In this document: positions 1 through 11,967 of the stretch, piece after piece
Position numbering within the stretch: the first letter of the stretch is position 1
Layout of the letters: each line of letters opens with the position of its first letter
Assembly (NCBI GenBank): GCA_025677825.1
Contig: JAIXMO010000046.1
Coordinates: 124,001 to 188,000 of the forward strand
Direction of reading: 5' to 3'
Source: Helicostylum pulchrum
Taxonomy: Eukaryota; Mucoromycota; Mucoromycetes; Mucorales; Mucoraceae
Length of the DNA stretch: 64,000 bases
Translations under genes and position numbers: made by a program
Notes under the pieces: model-generated
What the model was told of the DNA's origin: nothing
Databases searched by the model: none
Seen by the model: the letters and a program-made list of their open reading frames with translations, nothing else

Positions 1-401
1 ATGGAAGCTAAAGATTGAAACACACCTCGTTTCACGACTGTCGTAGCAATAGAAGCGTTATCCTACACGAAAATTTATATATAAATACCTTGTGAACCCA
101 AACAATACATCTTACTTACCATGCCTGCGTTAACAGATTTATAACCTTCATAACTAACATCCAAGCCTAAATAGAGCCAACTAATACCATACGCAGCAGT
201 AACAATGAAAGGAGGAACAATAGGACGGAAAGCCTCACCTACGTCCGAGGTATAAGCCAAATAACGAGTAGAAGCTACCAATGCAGTACGTAAACGACCA
301 GCATAGGCAAGGTAACGAGCATTACTATCGAGTGAATCGATTTCTCCTTTAGTAACTTTCTCGGTTAAAGTTTCGTCTTCAATATTGGGGTTGTTGGACA
401 T
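1..401 (-). CDS. MTP18: Mitochondrial fission process protein 1 (Mtp18/MTFP1 family), 3' part outside window
   Basis: The first exon is 120-401 (ATG at 401), followed by a 57-bp GT-AG intron (63-119) and a second exon (1-62) that runs off the left edge. The phase is 0 at the junction, and the second exon continues with VVKRGVFQSLAS, typical of this family. The N-terminus is acidic. It leads into the segment ARYLAYAGRLRTAL and a likely membrane span around PFIVTAAYGISWLYLGLD. Known family members sit in the inner mitochondrial membrane and promote fission. The gene is divergent from the MFS gene starting at 1317, with a 915-bp shared upstream region. The C-terminal part cannot be seen. The family call is confident because length, order and motifs agree. 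Confidence 0.85.
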
Positions 402-1316
402 TTTATTTATTAATTAAAAAAAAAAAAAAGAAAAAAAAAAAAGATCGTCTTGGCTAATAAAATTATTTAATTACATTTCCAAAGTCAGTCAGTTAGAGTA
501 CATTAACGGTCCACCTATTTTTCCGAAACAATATTCCAGTCATAAGCATTCACTCTTTGGCAATACAACGAGGAGACTATATTGGCTTATCTACTCTGTA
601 CTTGTGACGTATTTCGAGATCTATAAGTAATTTACTGTGTTTTAATTAAAGGCTTCTTTAATTGTACACGGAAAAAGAGTGGGGATACACAAAGTATTTT
701 ATTCTCCAGGTACAATACGTGTTAAGTTAGTACGATTGGGATGGGCGTACAAGCGCAAATGATAATCAAATAGTCGTCCCCATGGTACAATAACACTAAA
801 TAAAGTATAACGCATAAGTCACAAACTGGCACGGAATCTCGATGAATCATATTTTCGATTAAAAAAAAAACTGAGATCGCCTTTAAATTTTCTTTTGTTT
901 TTTATTTCTCGTTGAAAAGGAGATCAATTATTTTATACATAATGCGTGTTTTTCATAATCTTACGCAACTTTAAACTATAAAAAAAAAAGAAGTTTAAAA
1001 GGTAATCTAGTCGTCAGTAAGGCCGATTTTCCGTGATCAAGAAGTAAGAGAGAAAGAGATGGAGAGAAGGAAATAAAGAGAAATTACGCTCAGTAGTATG
1101 ACTGCTGTTTTTAATAGAATTACAAGTTAGTGACTGAAACAAAATTGATGATAGTGTCCCTTTTGTTTCGGAATGTCGTACATAATAACACTACAATACA
1201 ACTCCTTAAAACGAACTTTATAACTAATGCTATAGCTCATTAGTGCAGTTAAACAAAAATAATTATTTTCTTATTCTTTTACCTTTTTCTTTTTTTTTTC
1301 TGTTTTTTAAAAAAAC
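402..1316. other. Intergenic region between divergent genes
   Basis: This 915-bp spacer separates the starts of the Mtp18 gene (minus) and the MFS gene (plus), so it should hold both promoters. It contains A/T homopolymers (411-430, 1290-1313), a purine-rich tract at 1040-1085 and no convincing coding exon or RNA gene. Confidence 0.5.
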
Positions 1317-3277
1317 ATGTTTTTAGTACCCAAGTTACTATATGTATGCCTGTATTCTTTATACGGGTCAGCAATTGCTTATTTAGCAATATTTTATAGT
1401 GAATCGTTACACCTAAGCTCGAATCAGATCGGAATTATTTTAGCTATTGCGCCGTTTGTGCAAGTAGTAGCTTGTCCGCTTTGGACTGTTATAGCCGATA
1501 AATATCCTAAACTGCACGGTCCACTTATGGGCATTTTAGCAGGTATCGGAGGCTCGAGCGTTTTAGCCCTGTATTATCTACCTTTATGGGTAGATACGAA
1601 TGATACTTCTACAAATGAGCAGGTTATGATAATAACAGCTGTATGCGCCTCCATCTTTGCCTTTTTCGGTAGTCCTATCTGCGCTCTTGTTGATAGTGCA
1701 GTTTTAAAAATATTGGGCGATCAGAAATTATTATATGGTAAAGAAAATAACGAGTCACCTTTTGTTGTTTGTATATCCAACCCCCCTTGAAATTACCTGA
1801 TTTAACCCACATTATTATTTATTCTCTCTTTAGGTAACCAAAGATTATGGGGCTCTGTTTCCAATGGAATACATATACTTGTTGTAGGTTTGTTGATTGC
1901 TCAGTATAGCATTGATATTTCTTTTGCGGTTTTTGCATTGGGACTAGTCTCATTCGTGATATTATCCATGTTGTTTGTGCATTTTGATTATCATATGATA
2001 TCCAAAGAAGACAATAATACGAATACAACACATGATCCTAATGACGTTATTCATAATATAAGCGCAGACAGCGAAGAAGAAGGCGAAGAAAGACGATCCT
2101 TGTTAGCGGGCAAATCTTCAAGCGTTGCCGGTACAAACTACATGTACGACCCATCAATAACAACGTGGTCACACCATCAACAAAGGCCATCTTATTCTTC
2201 TCGAAGACATTCTCAACAAAGTCATCAAACTAGGCGCGGAAGTATTGCCAATACATTGTATTTATTGGATGATCAAATGCAGGATAATGAATTGACAAAC
2301 ATAAATACAAGTATTATGGCTATGGACGTACAAATGGAAGCAAATGAATTGTTACAAGCGACTAGCTCCTATCCACCGCTGGGTTTGGTTTTATCTTATA
2401 TACCTACTATTGATACATCCATGTCTGCTTTTGCTACCCTAGTACAAGACCATACCTACCAGGAACAAGAAAATATACCTGATAAATCCATTTTAAAATC
2501 TCTCTTGGTTGTAACATTTATGATTTCTATCTTATTATACGGAATTGCACATTCGATGATTAGTCAATTTTTATTTTTATTACTAAAAGACCTTGGCATG
2601 GATCCATTTATCATCGGTTGGACAGGTCCTATCGGAGGAATTGCCGAGGTAATTACTTTTTGGCTATCGAGACAGGTAATGTAGTTTTTTTTTTTTTTTT
2701 TTTTTTTTTTCCTGGTAAAAATAAAAATATGTGCATAGTATTATTAGATCGTACATACATAATAATAACATAAAAAAAATTTACAAACTAAATATTCTAT
2801 ATAATATAGCTTTTTGATAAATACAGTGTTACTCTTTTGATGACACTAGCGCTCTTGTCATTTATGTTTCGTGCCTTGGTTTACACGTGTTTGGCTGCAC
2901 ATGAAACTAAATCGATCATCTTTGCTTTATTGCTACAGATTATTAATGGTGAGAATTTTTTATTTTAGTGGTACACATATGATCATTTTTTGCTGTTGTT
3001 GTTGTTGATTAATGCTTGTATAATAGGATTTGCTTACGCGCTTGTTTGGTCCACAGCAGTTGCAGAAGTTGATAGTTTTTTCCCAGTCGAGCAAAGATCG
3101 ATTGCACAAGGTATATTGGCAGCGCTATTTTCCGGTTTAGGTTATGGCATAGGATGTATCCTAGGTGGGTATATTTATGGCGTATATGGATTTAGTAAAT
3201 TGTTTCAAGTATCTACAATTATTTGCGGTATGAGTTTGATCGTATTTTTATCTGGTCGACGTAGGACGATGACATAA
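1317..3277 (+). CDS. Major facilitator superfamily permease (MFS_1-like), long central loop
   Basis: There are four exons: 1317-1737, 1834-2675, 2810-2948 and 3027-3277. Introns are GT-AG and the spliced frame closes to 550 residues. The N-terminal half starts with LYSLYGSAIAYLAIFY and carries PLWTVIADKYPK in the loop between helices 2 and 3, the usual MFS signature position. Exon 2 starts with QRLWGSVS, which fits the YGxxRLWGS pattern of the MFS_1-like (maltose-permease/MFSD6-like) group. A hydrophilic loop of about 200 residues (roughly 190-385), rich in S, N, D and Q, splits the two six-helix halves. The second half ends near LFQVSTIICGMSLIVFLSG. The substrate is unknown. It is probably a membrane transporter. 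Functional specificity is not inferable. Confidence 0.85.
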
Positions 3278-3586
3278 ATTTTTTTTCAAGTATCACGGTC
3301 GCACAACCGCCAAAAGCAGAGAAGAAAAAAAGGAAACTCCCCCGCAAGTAACACCAACTTCAAAACTAATAAAGAAAGTTTTTCGATCATTTATATTTGT
3401 TGCATTTTAATTATACATAATTGACTGCGCTTGTTACTGTAACATCATGACATTTTTTTTTCCCTTTATGATACCTTTTATTTTATTTTATTTTATTGTT
3501 TGGTGCGTGAGTATACATAACCTGAATACTAATATACCTTTGTCCTCATTTATGTTGTATACATTACCTCAATGTAATTATATATG

Positions 3587-3619
<33 letters not shown>

Positions 3620-4548
3620 ATATATATTATACATTGTTTTTGTTTGTGTATATCTTCCTATCTTTATCAAGTCATTTGTATAATTAATTTTTTGGTACTG
3701 ATTAAAACTCCAACAAGTTAGGTCATGTACTGAATTCAGTACTGAATAACTCTCAGGCAGTACCAGGAAAAAACAAAAAAAATGCAAATAATAAATATCC
3801 ATATTGTTTGGTATCGCCGAGATTTAAGATATGACAAAACATTGCTCTTTGAATCTTTCTTTTTTTTCTCATTCAGTATGTTTGGCAAAGAAATTTTCTT
3901 CCAGTATTTTTAATATACTTCCGGATTATATAAAAAGTCAGGAAGTGACTATAATAGTGAGTAATACAAGATTTAAAGAAAAAAGATTGATTCTGCAAAG
4001 GATGGCCCAAAGTAGGATAAACCTTAAAAAAGATTAATCCAATCGGATATTCACTCTTGTTCCTGATTTTTTTTATTTTTATGTCTATGCCTTATTCGTC
4101 TTTGACACTTCATTTTAATCGCCGTTAAGGGGGGGTTTAGAGAGGGGAGATGGAGAAAGAAAATCGATATTCAAACAAGGTTTTAAATAAATTCTTCTGA
4201 TTTCCTTGTACAGTCATTTTGTACCTGTAGACCAGGTTAACATTATTCGGATACAATGTGATGTTCCCATCTTGTTTGTTCCAGAACACAACTCCGACAT
4301 TTTTTATTTTGTTATTCTTTATGTTCTATGTTACATGTAAAACAATATACACACGCGCAGACCGATATATACATATATACACATAAATATATATAGATAT
4401 ATCCATATGCCGATCGATTACTATAGCCCTCCCAATTTGGTCCCTCCCCCCAAACTCCTTTTTTTCGTATAAATACTCTGTTTTTTTTGTACGGGAGTCT
4501 TTTACCTTTTTTCGCTTTTCTTCACTTTTATTTTATGCATTCAAAAAA
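3278..4548. other. Intergenic region with microsatellite and TATA-type promoter
   Basis: The region holds A/T-rich DNA, a (TA)n/(TG)n microsatellite at about 3580-3630, a 16-bp perfect palindrome (GTACTGAATTCAGTAC) at 3727-3742, and short open frames without splice or codon support. The right end carries the promoter of the zinc-finger gene. No RNA gene was seen. Confidence 0.5.
4469..4476 (+). promoter_or_regulatory. Putative TATA box of the C2H2 gene
   Basis: TATAAATA lies 80 nt upstream of the ATG at 4549 and is followed by a pyrimidine-rich leader. The same spacing recurs at several genes in this window. Confidence 0.5.
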
Positions 4549-5136
4549 ATGTCAAATTTTGAAAATCACCCACCGCCATTTAATGAACAAGGATTTACAA
4601 ACTCTTCAAGAAAATCTCCAACAACAAACGGAAAAAGATATGATTGTAAGCAGTGCCCCAAAAACTTCACACGTCCCAGTGCTTTAAAGACACATGTTTA
4701 CACTCATACTGGAGAACGACCCCATGGCTGTGATATGTAAGCAAGCAAACACAAATTAATATAGTTTTGTGCAAATATACTAACTTATTATAACAGACCA
4801 GGTTGCGGAAGTCGCTTTGCCGTTATTAGTAACTTGAGAAGGCATCTCCGTGTTCATAGACCTTCTCATGTTAAACGTCGCTTAACTTCTCAAGAAAGGC
4901 ACGGATATCTTGAAAGATTAATGAAAAGAACAGACGAAACGCACAGATATAATATCGACGAAGGTCATATGCATTACAACACCCTTCCTTCCATGTGTTA
5001 TTCTTCCTCTTCTTCCTCTGCCTCTTCTTCTCCTCGTGGAAGTATGTCTCCTACTATGGAGTCAACTATTTATCGTCGCTTGAAACCTAAAGAAGCTAGA
5101 GCACCAGCTTTAGAGGTGAAGAACTTGTTAAACTAA
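4549..5136 (+). CDS. Two-finger C2H2 zinc-finger protein
   Basis: The exons are 4549-4736 and 4797-5136. The 60-bp intron has a perfect ACTAAC branch motif and splits the codon at CDI, giving 175 residues. Finger 1 (about residues 30-52) is YDCKQCPKNF plus HVYTH, followed by the TGERP linker. Finger 2 (about 58-82) is GCDIPGCGSRF plus HLRVH. The arrangement resembles small fungal C2H2 regulators. The C-terminal half is low-complexity serine ([10 protein letters not shown]) and ends with a basic stretch RRLKPKEARAP. It presumably binds DNA in the nucleus, but no target can be inferred. Confidence 0.85.
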
Positions 5137-5529
5137 TCTTACTTTCCTTTTTTTTTTACTTTACATACATCCTTTATAACTATCCTTCTCTGTTACATAC
5201 ACACTTTTATATATATTTATATATATATATGCCCATTATCTCTTTTTATATTCTACAGGTTCCACCATTCTTTTTTTTTTCTTTTTTTCTTTTTTTTTTC
5301 AAATACGGGTCTTTTGGTCTGTCCTTTTATATATATTTTGCTCTTCTGTTCTTCTATTCCCCCCTTATTCCCATAAAAGTTCTACAAATTATACTTCCAA
5401 TTATATGTACAAAAAAGAAAAACAACCTTTTATCCAATAAAAAAGCTACTAGGTCCATTTTTTATTATAAACTCCAACTCGAACACAGAATATTGTTCTC
5501 TTTGTTATTTTTTTCACTGAGCACCAAAA
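5137..5529. other. Short intergenic region, pyrimidine-rich
   Basis: It contains the 3' end of the zinc-finger transcript, TA repeats at 5208-5230 and a strongly pyrimidine-rich leader before the ATG at 5530. An open frame at 5229-5540 is just this T-rich tract and is not a credible protein. Confidence 0.5.
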
Positions 5530-6867
5530 ATGGAAGATGATTTTGATGTATTTCAAACAATGACTACTACCCCAAGAACTTTTCCACAAATGGATTTAGT
5601 TGACGTAGAGGTATAAAAATAGAAAGATAATAGAAGAGAAAAGAAAAAACAGAAAAAAGTCATTTTTATGTATCTTGAAGTTGTTATTAATGTCGACATG
5701 TTTCTTCATGTAGAATAATCCTGTTCATGTAGCATCTCTCTCGGCTAGTCATCATTTAATACTCATCACCTTAAAAAATGTTCAGTGTCCCATTTGTCCT
5801 CAGTTGTTGAGAATTCTGAATATCTATGGCTTGGATCCGAGAAGCGATAGTTTGTCTGACCCGTTTACGTTGCAAGAATGGAAAATAGACGCTATACGCA
5901 AACGAGTAAGTCTTGTCTTAGATACATGTAATACAGAAATTTTTAAAAAAATTAAACTTTATTTTAGTTTTTCCAACTTCTTTTAAAATTTGATGCTTAT
6001 TTTATCATTATATGTCCTGGTACCAACACCCAAGTGAGAGAAATCCAACAAAATACTCCGTTTTTAGACTACCCGTTTATAGCTGGAGAACAAGCTCTTA
6101 CTTTAGCAAAGGCACTAAAAGTTTATATAAGTGATGAGGAGATTATGCCAGCTATTCTCGAAGTTAGTAAAGGAACTTTATCGGTTGATCCTATTTATAT
6201 CGGCCGAGGCCCAGGTCATTATTTTCATCAGTTCTTATTAAAGAGATTAAAAGACGAAAGGTGCAATTTAGAACGGAGGGGTATTATTTGTATACGTGAC
6301 TCACAGGAAATTATAAATCAAGTAAAAAGAAGAACACAAAAATGTTTGGCAGGTAATTTAGCTACAGCAATCTTGTTATCTACCCCTGGGGTCTTGAAGA
6401 CAAGCACTCACGATCAGCTCATTTTGTCTCCTTCTGCCATCAATAAAGATGCAAAAGACGATAGTAATGTTAAAAATAAACAAACAAAGAAGCAAAGGTC
6501 GTTTGCAGATTTACCGTTAGAAGTACTAGAAATAATATTTTCTTCTCTTTGTAATGATGTTCCTTCTCTTGTCAGAGCCGCTGGTACTTGTCGCGTTTTT
6601 TATGTTGCTGTATGTAATGTCATGATCTTGTGCCTGAGAACTCAGATGACTTGGGTGAAACCGGCTTTGCCACTACAAAATGGCATGGTCATTTGGGACG
6701 AGGCTGAGGTAGCGGATGAAAGTCTAGATCGTTGGTCTGATAACGAATACGGTATACCATTTCGCGACTTACAAGCTCGTGTATCAGCTATGAAGGAATT
6801 ATTATCAAGTATCAGTCAATGGACAAATTACTGGAGTCCACGAAGACGTAGAACTAATAGAAAATAA
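5530..6867 (+). CDS. Thioredoxin-like (AhpC/TSA-type) domain fused to an F-box
   Basis: The exons are 5530-5610, 5714-5905 and 5968-6867, all phase 0, giving 390 residues. Residues about 35-130 look like the redoxin-like AhpC-TSA_2/PRXL2 fold: a hydrophobic strand HLILITLKN is followed at once by CPIC (Cys52, Cys55), then a later strand AYFIIICPG and DYPFIAG. After a K/Q/N-rich linker, residues about 270-312 (FADLPLEVLEIIFSSL, then CRVFYVAV) match the F-box consensus. The C-terminus is basic (SPRRRRTNRK). If both domains are real, the protein could be a Skp1-binding ubiquitin-ligase adaptor with a redox-type sensor or scaffold module. That is inference. The domain calls rest on motif reading; the F-box is the firmer of the two. 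Confidence 0.75.
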
Positions 6868-9166
6868 TATTAACAATAAATAATTATATTTCTCTTTTCT
6901 TTTTTTCTTTTCTTTTTACCTTGATTTTTTTGCTTCTTAATTATATATTTTATTAGTAGTTGACATACTTATTTGTTGGTCAAAAACTATTCTATTTTAA
7001 CCACTACTCCCTTTTGGACCTATTATATTTTGTTTTCTTCTTTTTTTTCTTTCATGTAAGTATGATGTCTATCCTCACGAGCAACTGCCAAATAGCGAAT
7101 GCTTTACCAATCTGTTGTTACTAATCATTACTTTTCTAGAATTACGATTACTCACACGTATTTTATTTACTATTGGTTTTTTTCGTTTTTTTTCTCATAC
7201 TAATCATGTTAATCTTCGTCTTTGTAAAACATACGTCACTTGTAACTAATGAGACGGTTACACTTCAAAACAAGTTTACAATGTTGCACTGTCTTTGACT
7301 CAAACATAACAGTGAGGTTCCAGTCACTATAAACAGCTATAGTTTAAGACCTAAGTAACCATAAAAGTCCATTGTCCATATTAATCACTCTATTATTAGA
7401 TTGATCGGGTCCTTTTTTTTTTTCTACTCTCAAATTTTAATATAAAAACTTGTTAACACTATACCAAATACACTTTTGAATAGCAAAAAAGTAAGCTTTT
7501 ATCTTTGACAAAAAATAGTGGTCAAGGTAATTACGAGGGGCTATACATGTTGTTTCGAAACTTTTGTATTACAAGACTAAAAAAAAAAGTTCAAGGTAAC
7601 CAAATAATTTTCATGACAGATTATCCCCTTGTCAAAGCCTTTTTTTAAAAGGAAAAACTGGTATCATCGTACTCATATAACAACACGATGCATGGTTTTC
7701 ACATTATGGATACCTGCATACGTCATACACAGCCCCACTCTTTATTTGTCGTATAAACTTTGCCAGGTAGCATAAAGTTTTTCTTTTCGTTCAAAACAGA
7801 CGTTTCACTCCTTGTTATGCGCTATTCATAGACGTTTGTGTATAGTTACATGTCAACTTTCTACTATCGGTACTGCTGAGTTGTTTTTTTGGCAGTGTGC
7901 TACTATTATTTGTGCAGTATAAATAAAGATACAAATCTGTTTTAGTGCTGCAAAAAAACAGAAGAAAGGGAGCATGATTGATAAACAAGCCTATAGAATT
8001 TAATCTGATTTTATATTTGGTGACTATGTGATAGAAATACAGTATGTCACAAGGTGAAGCATAGGTATTTTAGGTTGCAACACGTACCTGTCGTGATGAT
8101 ACGTTTTATCTGAAAGGTACTTGCAGCTGCTTTTTTTTTGAGAAAAAAAGTGAGTTTACCAGAGAAAGTGTCAAGGTCACAAGTTAACAATAAGAATCCC
8201 GACTTCTTTATCGCCTTTCGTTATTCGGTAGTCTAGCCTAGTACCAAACTACCGGAAAACAATCATCCACAAATAGCGAACATATCGATTGTTAGACATT
8301 GATAACGTTACAATTTTTTCCTGTGCATTCAATCAAGAAAAAAAGGCGCCAAAAAAGAGGAGTTCCCTGCTTTTTTCCCGTCCATTTATCGCGGCGGAAA
8401 TGAAAATATGTTTTCGATCGATTAAAAGACATTTTTCATCATTTCGTAAAATTAGAAGCTATTCAAAGTTAGCTTGAGAGTTACTTGTATATAGATATAA
8501 CGAATTACTCCTTTTTTTTTATTATTGTTTCCATAACTATGCTAAACTCACTTCTTGGGGTGATAAATAAAAGCTATACTTGCAGAAATAGTTTAGCATC
8601 GTGCATGTCATTGGGAAGAAGACAAAAAAAAACAGTTCAATTGTTCATCCGGTAGGTTGTACCTGTACTTCCTAACTCAGTATTAAAAAAAAGGGGTAAC
8701 TCGTTGCTCATGTGCCCCCCTGTGGGTTTCCCGCATTAGCCGCATTACCCGCGGTAAACATAGTTAATTTTCTTAATTTGATAAAACAGAAATTCTTTTT
8801 TTCTAGCATTTTTCTATCTTTGATTTAGTGGATTTCCTTGTAACTGCAAACAAAACGATAACTTTGGCTGGACGGAAAATCACGTAAATCTCATCGATTA
8901 TTTCTTCAAAACTTTAAAAAGTACAATTATATAAACTTTTGACATTTTAAATGCAAATTTAATTTAATTTCACAAAAATGAAGTCATTATAAAATATATG
9001 ATTAGTACTTTTTCACAGGTAGTGAACTGTTTTATTTTGGATTATAAAATATGATATTTAACAAGAGGGGGAAAAAAATGAATAAAAAACGAAAGAATAA
9101 TATAAAATTACAATTTTGATGCTATACAGTAAAATAAAATGAGAGGGAAGGGTTTATGATGAGAGT
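6868..9166. other. Long intergenic region between genes converging from both sides
   Basis: This 2.3-kb region is AT-rich, with no exon chain or RNA gene that I can support. A small GC-rich pocket at about 8711-8757 (C-run, then GCATTAGCCGCATTACCCGC) stands out from the background but has no recognised function. It includes the 3' ends of the fusion gene and of the Nsr1 gene. Confidence 0.4.
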
Positions 9167-10174
9167 TTAATAACGTCCTCTTCCACGGTCACCGCCACGG
9201 AATCCACCACCACGACCACCACGGTCACCACCGCGACCACCACCGAAACCACCACGACCACCACGGCCTCCGCGGTCACCACCGAATCCACCGCGTCCAC
9301 CGCCACGTCCGCCACCGAAACCACCACGTCCACCACCACGGCCTCCACGGTCACCACCAAAACCACCGCGACCACCGCGACCACCACGACCACCACCAAC
9401 TCTAGCGGAATCATCTCCACCGGAGAAATCGGTTCTAATGGGACGACCTTCAATACTGACACCATTCATTCCCTTGACAGCAGCTTCGGCTTGATCTTCA
9501 TTTTCATATTGAACATAACCAATACCACGAATCTTACCAGTATCTCTGTTAACAGGCAAACGGACTTCACCAACAATGGTACCGAACTTATCGAAAGCTT
9601 GACGGATAGCATCTTCATCCAAATCGTGAGCCAAGTTAGCCATGAAGACAGTATCAGTCTTAGGACCGAAGTTGGTATCCTTACCACGAGGAGTAGCGGG
9701 GGTAGCGTTATCGACCTTGATGGTACGACCCATGAATTCAGAACCATCTAACTTCATAGCTTCAGTCTTACCAGATTCGTTAGCGAAATCAATATGAGCG
9801 AAACCCTTGGAGCGACCAGTTTCGTAATCAGTACGGAGTCTAACATCAACAATTTCACCACATTGGCTAAAGTGTTCCTTGACGTCTTCAGCCTTGGCTT
9901 CATAACTGAGTTGACCAACCCAAACAGTAGCACCTTCAGCACCGAAGGCCTTCTTGACAACTTCTTCAACTCTGACAATCTTCTTGGGACGTTGTTCTTC
10001 CTTTTCTTCCTCTTCCTCGTCATCGGAATGAGCACGCTTGTTATCTTCAGTGGAAGACTCTTCGGCAGAAGACTCTTGCTCTTCAGCAGAGGACTCCTCA
10101 GCAGAGGATTGTTCAGAACCAGAACCAGACTCGACGATTTCTTCAGACTTAACTTGAGCAACAGACTTTCCCAT
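9167..10174 (-). CDS. NSR1: Nucleolin-like RNA-binding protein (Nsr1/Gar2 type)
   Basis: The gene is a single exon of 335 residues. Residues 1-80 are acidic and serine-rich (SGSGSEQSSAEES repeats, then DDEEEEEKEE). Two RRMs follow: RRM1 at about 92-170 (TVWVGQLSYEAK as RNP2, SKGFAHIDF as RNP1) and RRM2 at about 178-255 (TVFMANLAHDLD, IRGIGYVQY). The tail from about 258 is a long RGG/GG-D repeat region. Acidic-Ser, two RRMs and an RGG tail in this order is diagnostic for Nsr1/Gar2/nucleolin, which act in nucleolar pre-rRNA processing and 40S assembly. The codon bias is strong, as expected for a highly expressed gene. The GGN repeats on the opposite strand create spurious open frames. Confidence 0.93.
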   Translation of the reverse strand: MGKSVAQVKSEEIVESGSGSEQSSAEESSAEEQESSAEESSTEDNKRAHSDDEEEEEKEEQRPKKIVRVEEVVKKAFGAEGATVWVGQLSYEAKAEDVKEHFSQCGEIVDVRLRTDYETGRSKGFAHIDFANESGKTEAMKLDGSEFMGRTIKVDNATPATPRGKDTNFGPKTDTVFMANLAHDLDEDAIRQAFDKFGTIVGEVRLPVNRDTGKIRGIGYVQYENEDQAEAAVKGMNGVSIEGRPIRTDFSGGDDSARVGGGRGGRGGRGGFGGDRGGRGGGRGGFGGGRGGGRGGFGGDRGGRGGRGGFGGGRGGDRGGRGGGFRGGDRGRGRY

Positions 10175-11059
10175 TTTTTGAATTTGTATTAAGAGATTTA
10201 AGATCTATAAAAGAAAATAACTTGTTAAACTTGGACCTTTTTATTTCTTTTTTTTATTTTTTTTTCTTTTTTTTTTCTAATGAACGCTCTCGCCTGCTTT
10301 TACTGTTGTGACTTTGGAAAATAGTGGCTTTTTTTAAAATTTGCATGAAGCGCCTTACCAATGAAATCTGGGGTTAAGGTGCGCCGACTTAAGCTTTCCG
10401 ATTATGTTCTCTTGTGTAATAAGGAAAAAAGAGAAAAGAGAAAAGCACACACTCAAAAGGTTTTATTTGTATGTACATATTATTCGATTGATATTCACTG
10501 CTACATGTAACAGCAGCAATAATCAATCTCTGGTCGTAAAATAGACATTTTTTATCTGACAAGATATGTTTCACTTTAATTAACCATTGGTAATTGAGTC
10601 ATTAAAGTTTTTCTAAAGTCAGGGAAACTGAAATGAATAGAAAAATAAAAATAAAATCTTTTTAGAAGATTTATGTGAACGAGTTAAATTCGCTGATGGT
10701 TATCGTGCAACTTGTAATGATTCTAATAAGAAAAGCGTAAAGTGAGTTGACAATATTTTATTTTTTACATGTATTGTCTGGTTATTTTACGCTCGTCCAT
10801 ATTCAAAGTGACAATATAGTGTAGTTTACAGATATACATCCATAAATAAACAGCGACTTATAAGTAATGCAATTAAAAGTAAATGGCTTTAATATACTTA
10901 CCAAAGTATCTGATAGGTAAAAAACAATACTGCCAGTTAAGAGTACACACCGTTTTGGTCCACACAAAAAAAAAAAAAATTTTAACAACTGTGTTTAAGG
11001 ACAAGAAAATAAACTTGGAGAGATCCCAAACATTAAGATAAGTTCAAATATAAGGTTTC
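10175..11059. other. Intergenic region upstream of the Nsr1 gene
   Basis: It contains the Nsr1 promoter and T-rich leader, then AT-rich DNA. A plus-strand stretch at about 10661-10744 after an AG reads LEDLCERVKFADGYRATCN and looks coding, but it has no start and no partner exon. It may be an eroded gene fragment. Confidence 0.35.
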
Positions 11060-11400
11060 ACGGCGTAAATTATTGACATGTCCTGGTGCCACAAATACAT
11101 TAGAGTGATAATCAATGATCAATCATGAATTTACATTATCAAAGTAGCTCTTAAACTCATCTATCTTATTGTATCTTCATACAGAAGAACTTAAACATTA
11201 GAACCATAGCCAAGAAAAAAAAACTCACTGAGATACCCGACTTTAAATAATCGCTCACATGAGAAGTCCCAGCTAATTTTAGCAGTTATAATAAATAACG
11301 GACAGGCAATAATGGATCATAACACTTTAAATAGTTCTTCAACTCACCCAAGTTATTGTACAATATATATGCTGTGTATCGTTTTCTGCAAGAGCTCAAA
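11060..11400 (-). repeat. Dispersed repeat copy (blocks shared with 23.4, 49.2 and 59.4 kb)
   Basis: The reverse complement of 11285-11400 matches 49151-49260 (GAGCTCTTGCAGAAAACGAT in both). The reverse complement of 11070-11200 matches 59583-59745. The middle part, with ACTCACTGAGATA and a nearby ATCGCTCACAT, recurs at 23.7 and 50.3 kb. No coding capacity is seen. The blocks are interpreted as pieces of one decayed transposon family. Confidence 0.6.
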
Positions 11401-11493
11401 TACTAGGATCATTCTAAATTCTATTAATTTTTTTTACTGTTCCCAATTAAAATAGTACAGAGCTATTTATTAGAATACCACCCTTAAACAAAA

Positions 11494-11602
11494 CAGTGGC
11501 GATGGTGGTGTTAAAGCGAGGAACCGAAGAAATTCTGGAGAAATCTACCCTTAAATCGATCCTATCCTTAAATCAGGCCACCCTTAAATAGGGCCGCTAC
11601 TG
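11494..11602. mobile_element. MITE-like element with CAGTAGCGGC-type inverted ends
   Basis: The 109-bp unit begins CAGTGGCG and ends CGCTACTG followed by TA. The interior shares TCTGGAGAAATC and repeated CCCTTAAAT blocks with the 57.1-kb element. The right terminus, GGCCACCCTTAAATAGGG then CCGCTACTG, is the best-preserved end. The left end is diverged and lacks a clean TA, so this is an old copy. Confidence 0.6.
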
Positions 11603-11885
11603 TATACATGCGTATTTAATACGTGAAATATTTACGAGCCGTACATTATTTGTAAAATTATCATGTCATATATGTCTTGCTCTATAGGTACTGTACATAT
11701 AATTAATTTATGATACAACCGATATAAGATCTACAACCCCCTCAAAAAGCTTAAATATCACGGGAAAAAAAGACATATATCCCTTCCCCTTTACCTTCCT
11801 AAATCGCAGTATAAAAAATGCTACTAGTGAGAAAAAAACGGAGATCGTCCTTGCATAGTTAACTGTCAAAAAACAAGGGAAGTAT

Positions 11886-11895
11886 TCTATAAAAA
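11886..11895 (+). promoter_or_regulatory. Putative TATA box of the CAP gene
   Basis: TCTATAAAAA lies about 80 nt before the ATG at 11968 and is followed by a purine/T-rich leader. Confidence 0.45.
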
Positions 11896-11967
11896 GAGAG
11901 AAAGAAACAGTATCCATGATTGAATGGTACGAATATTCTTCTTTTCTTTTTTAACAATAATTCTAAT

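Noticed and set aside
3447..3802. Open frames over the TA/TG microsatellite
   Set aside because: Translations are Y/I/C/V repeats produced by the simple repeat.
8289..8477. 62-codon frame in the long spacer
   Set aside because: Lys/Ser/Phe-rich, no family, no promoter or splice support.
9154..10192. Several long open frames on both strands overlapping the Nsr1-like gene
   Set aside because: They arise from its GGN/GAN-rich codons. Their translations are V/S/L repeats without domains.
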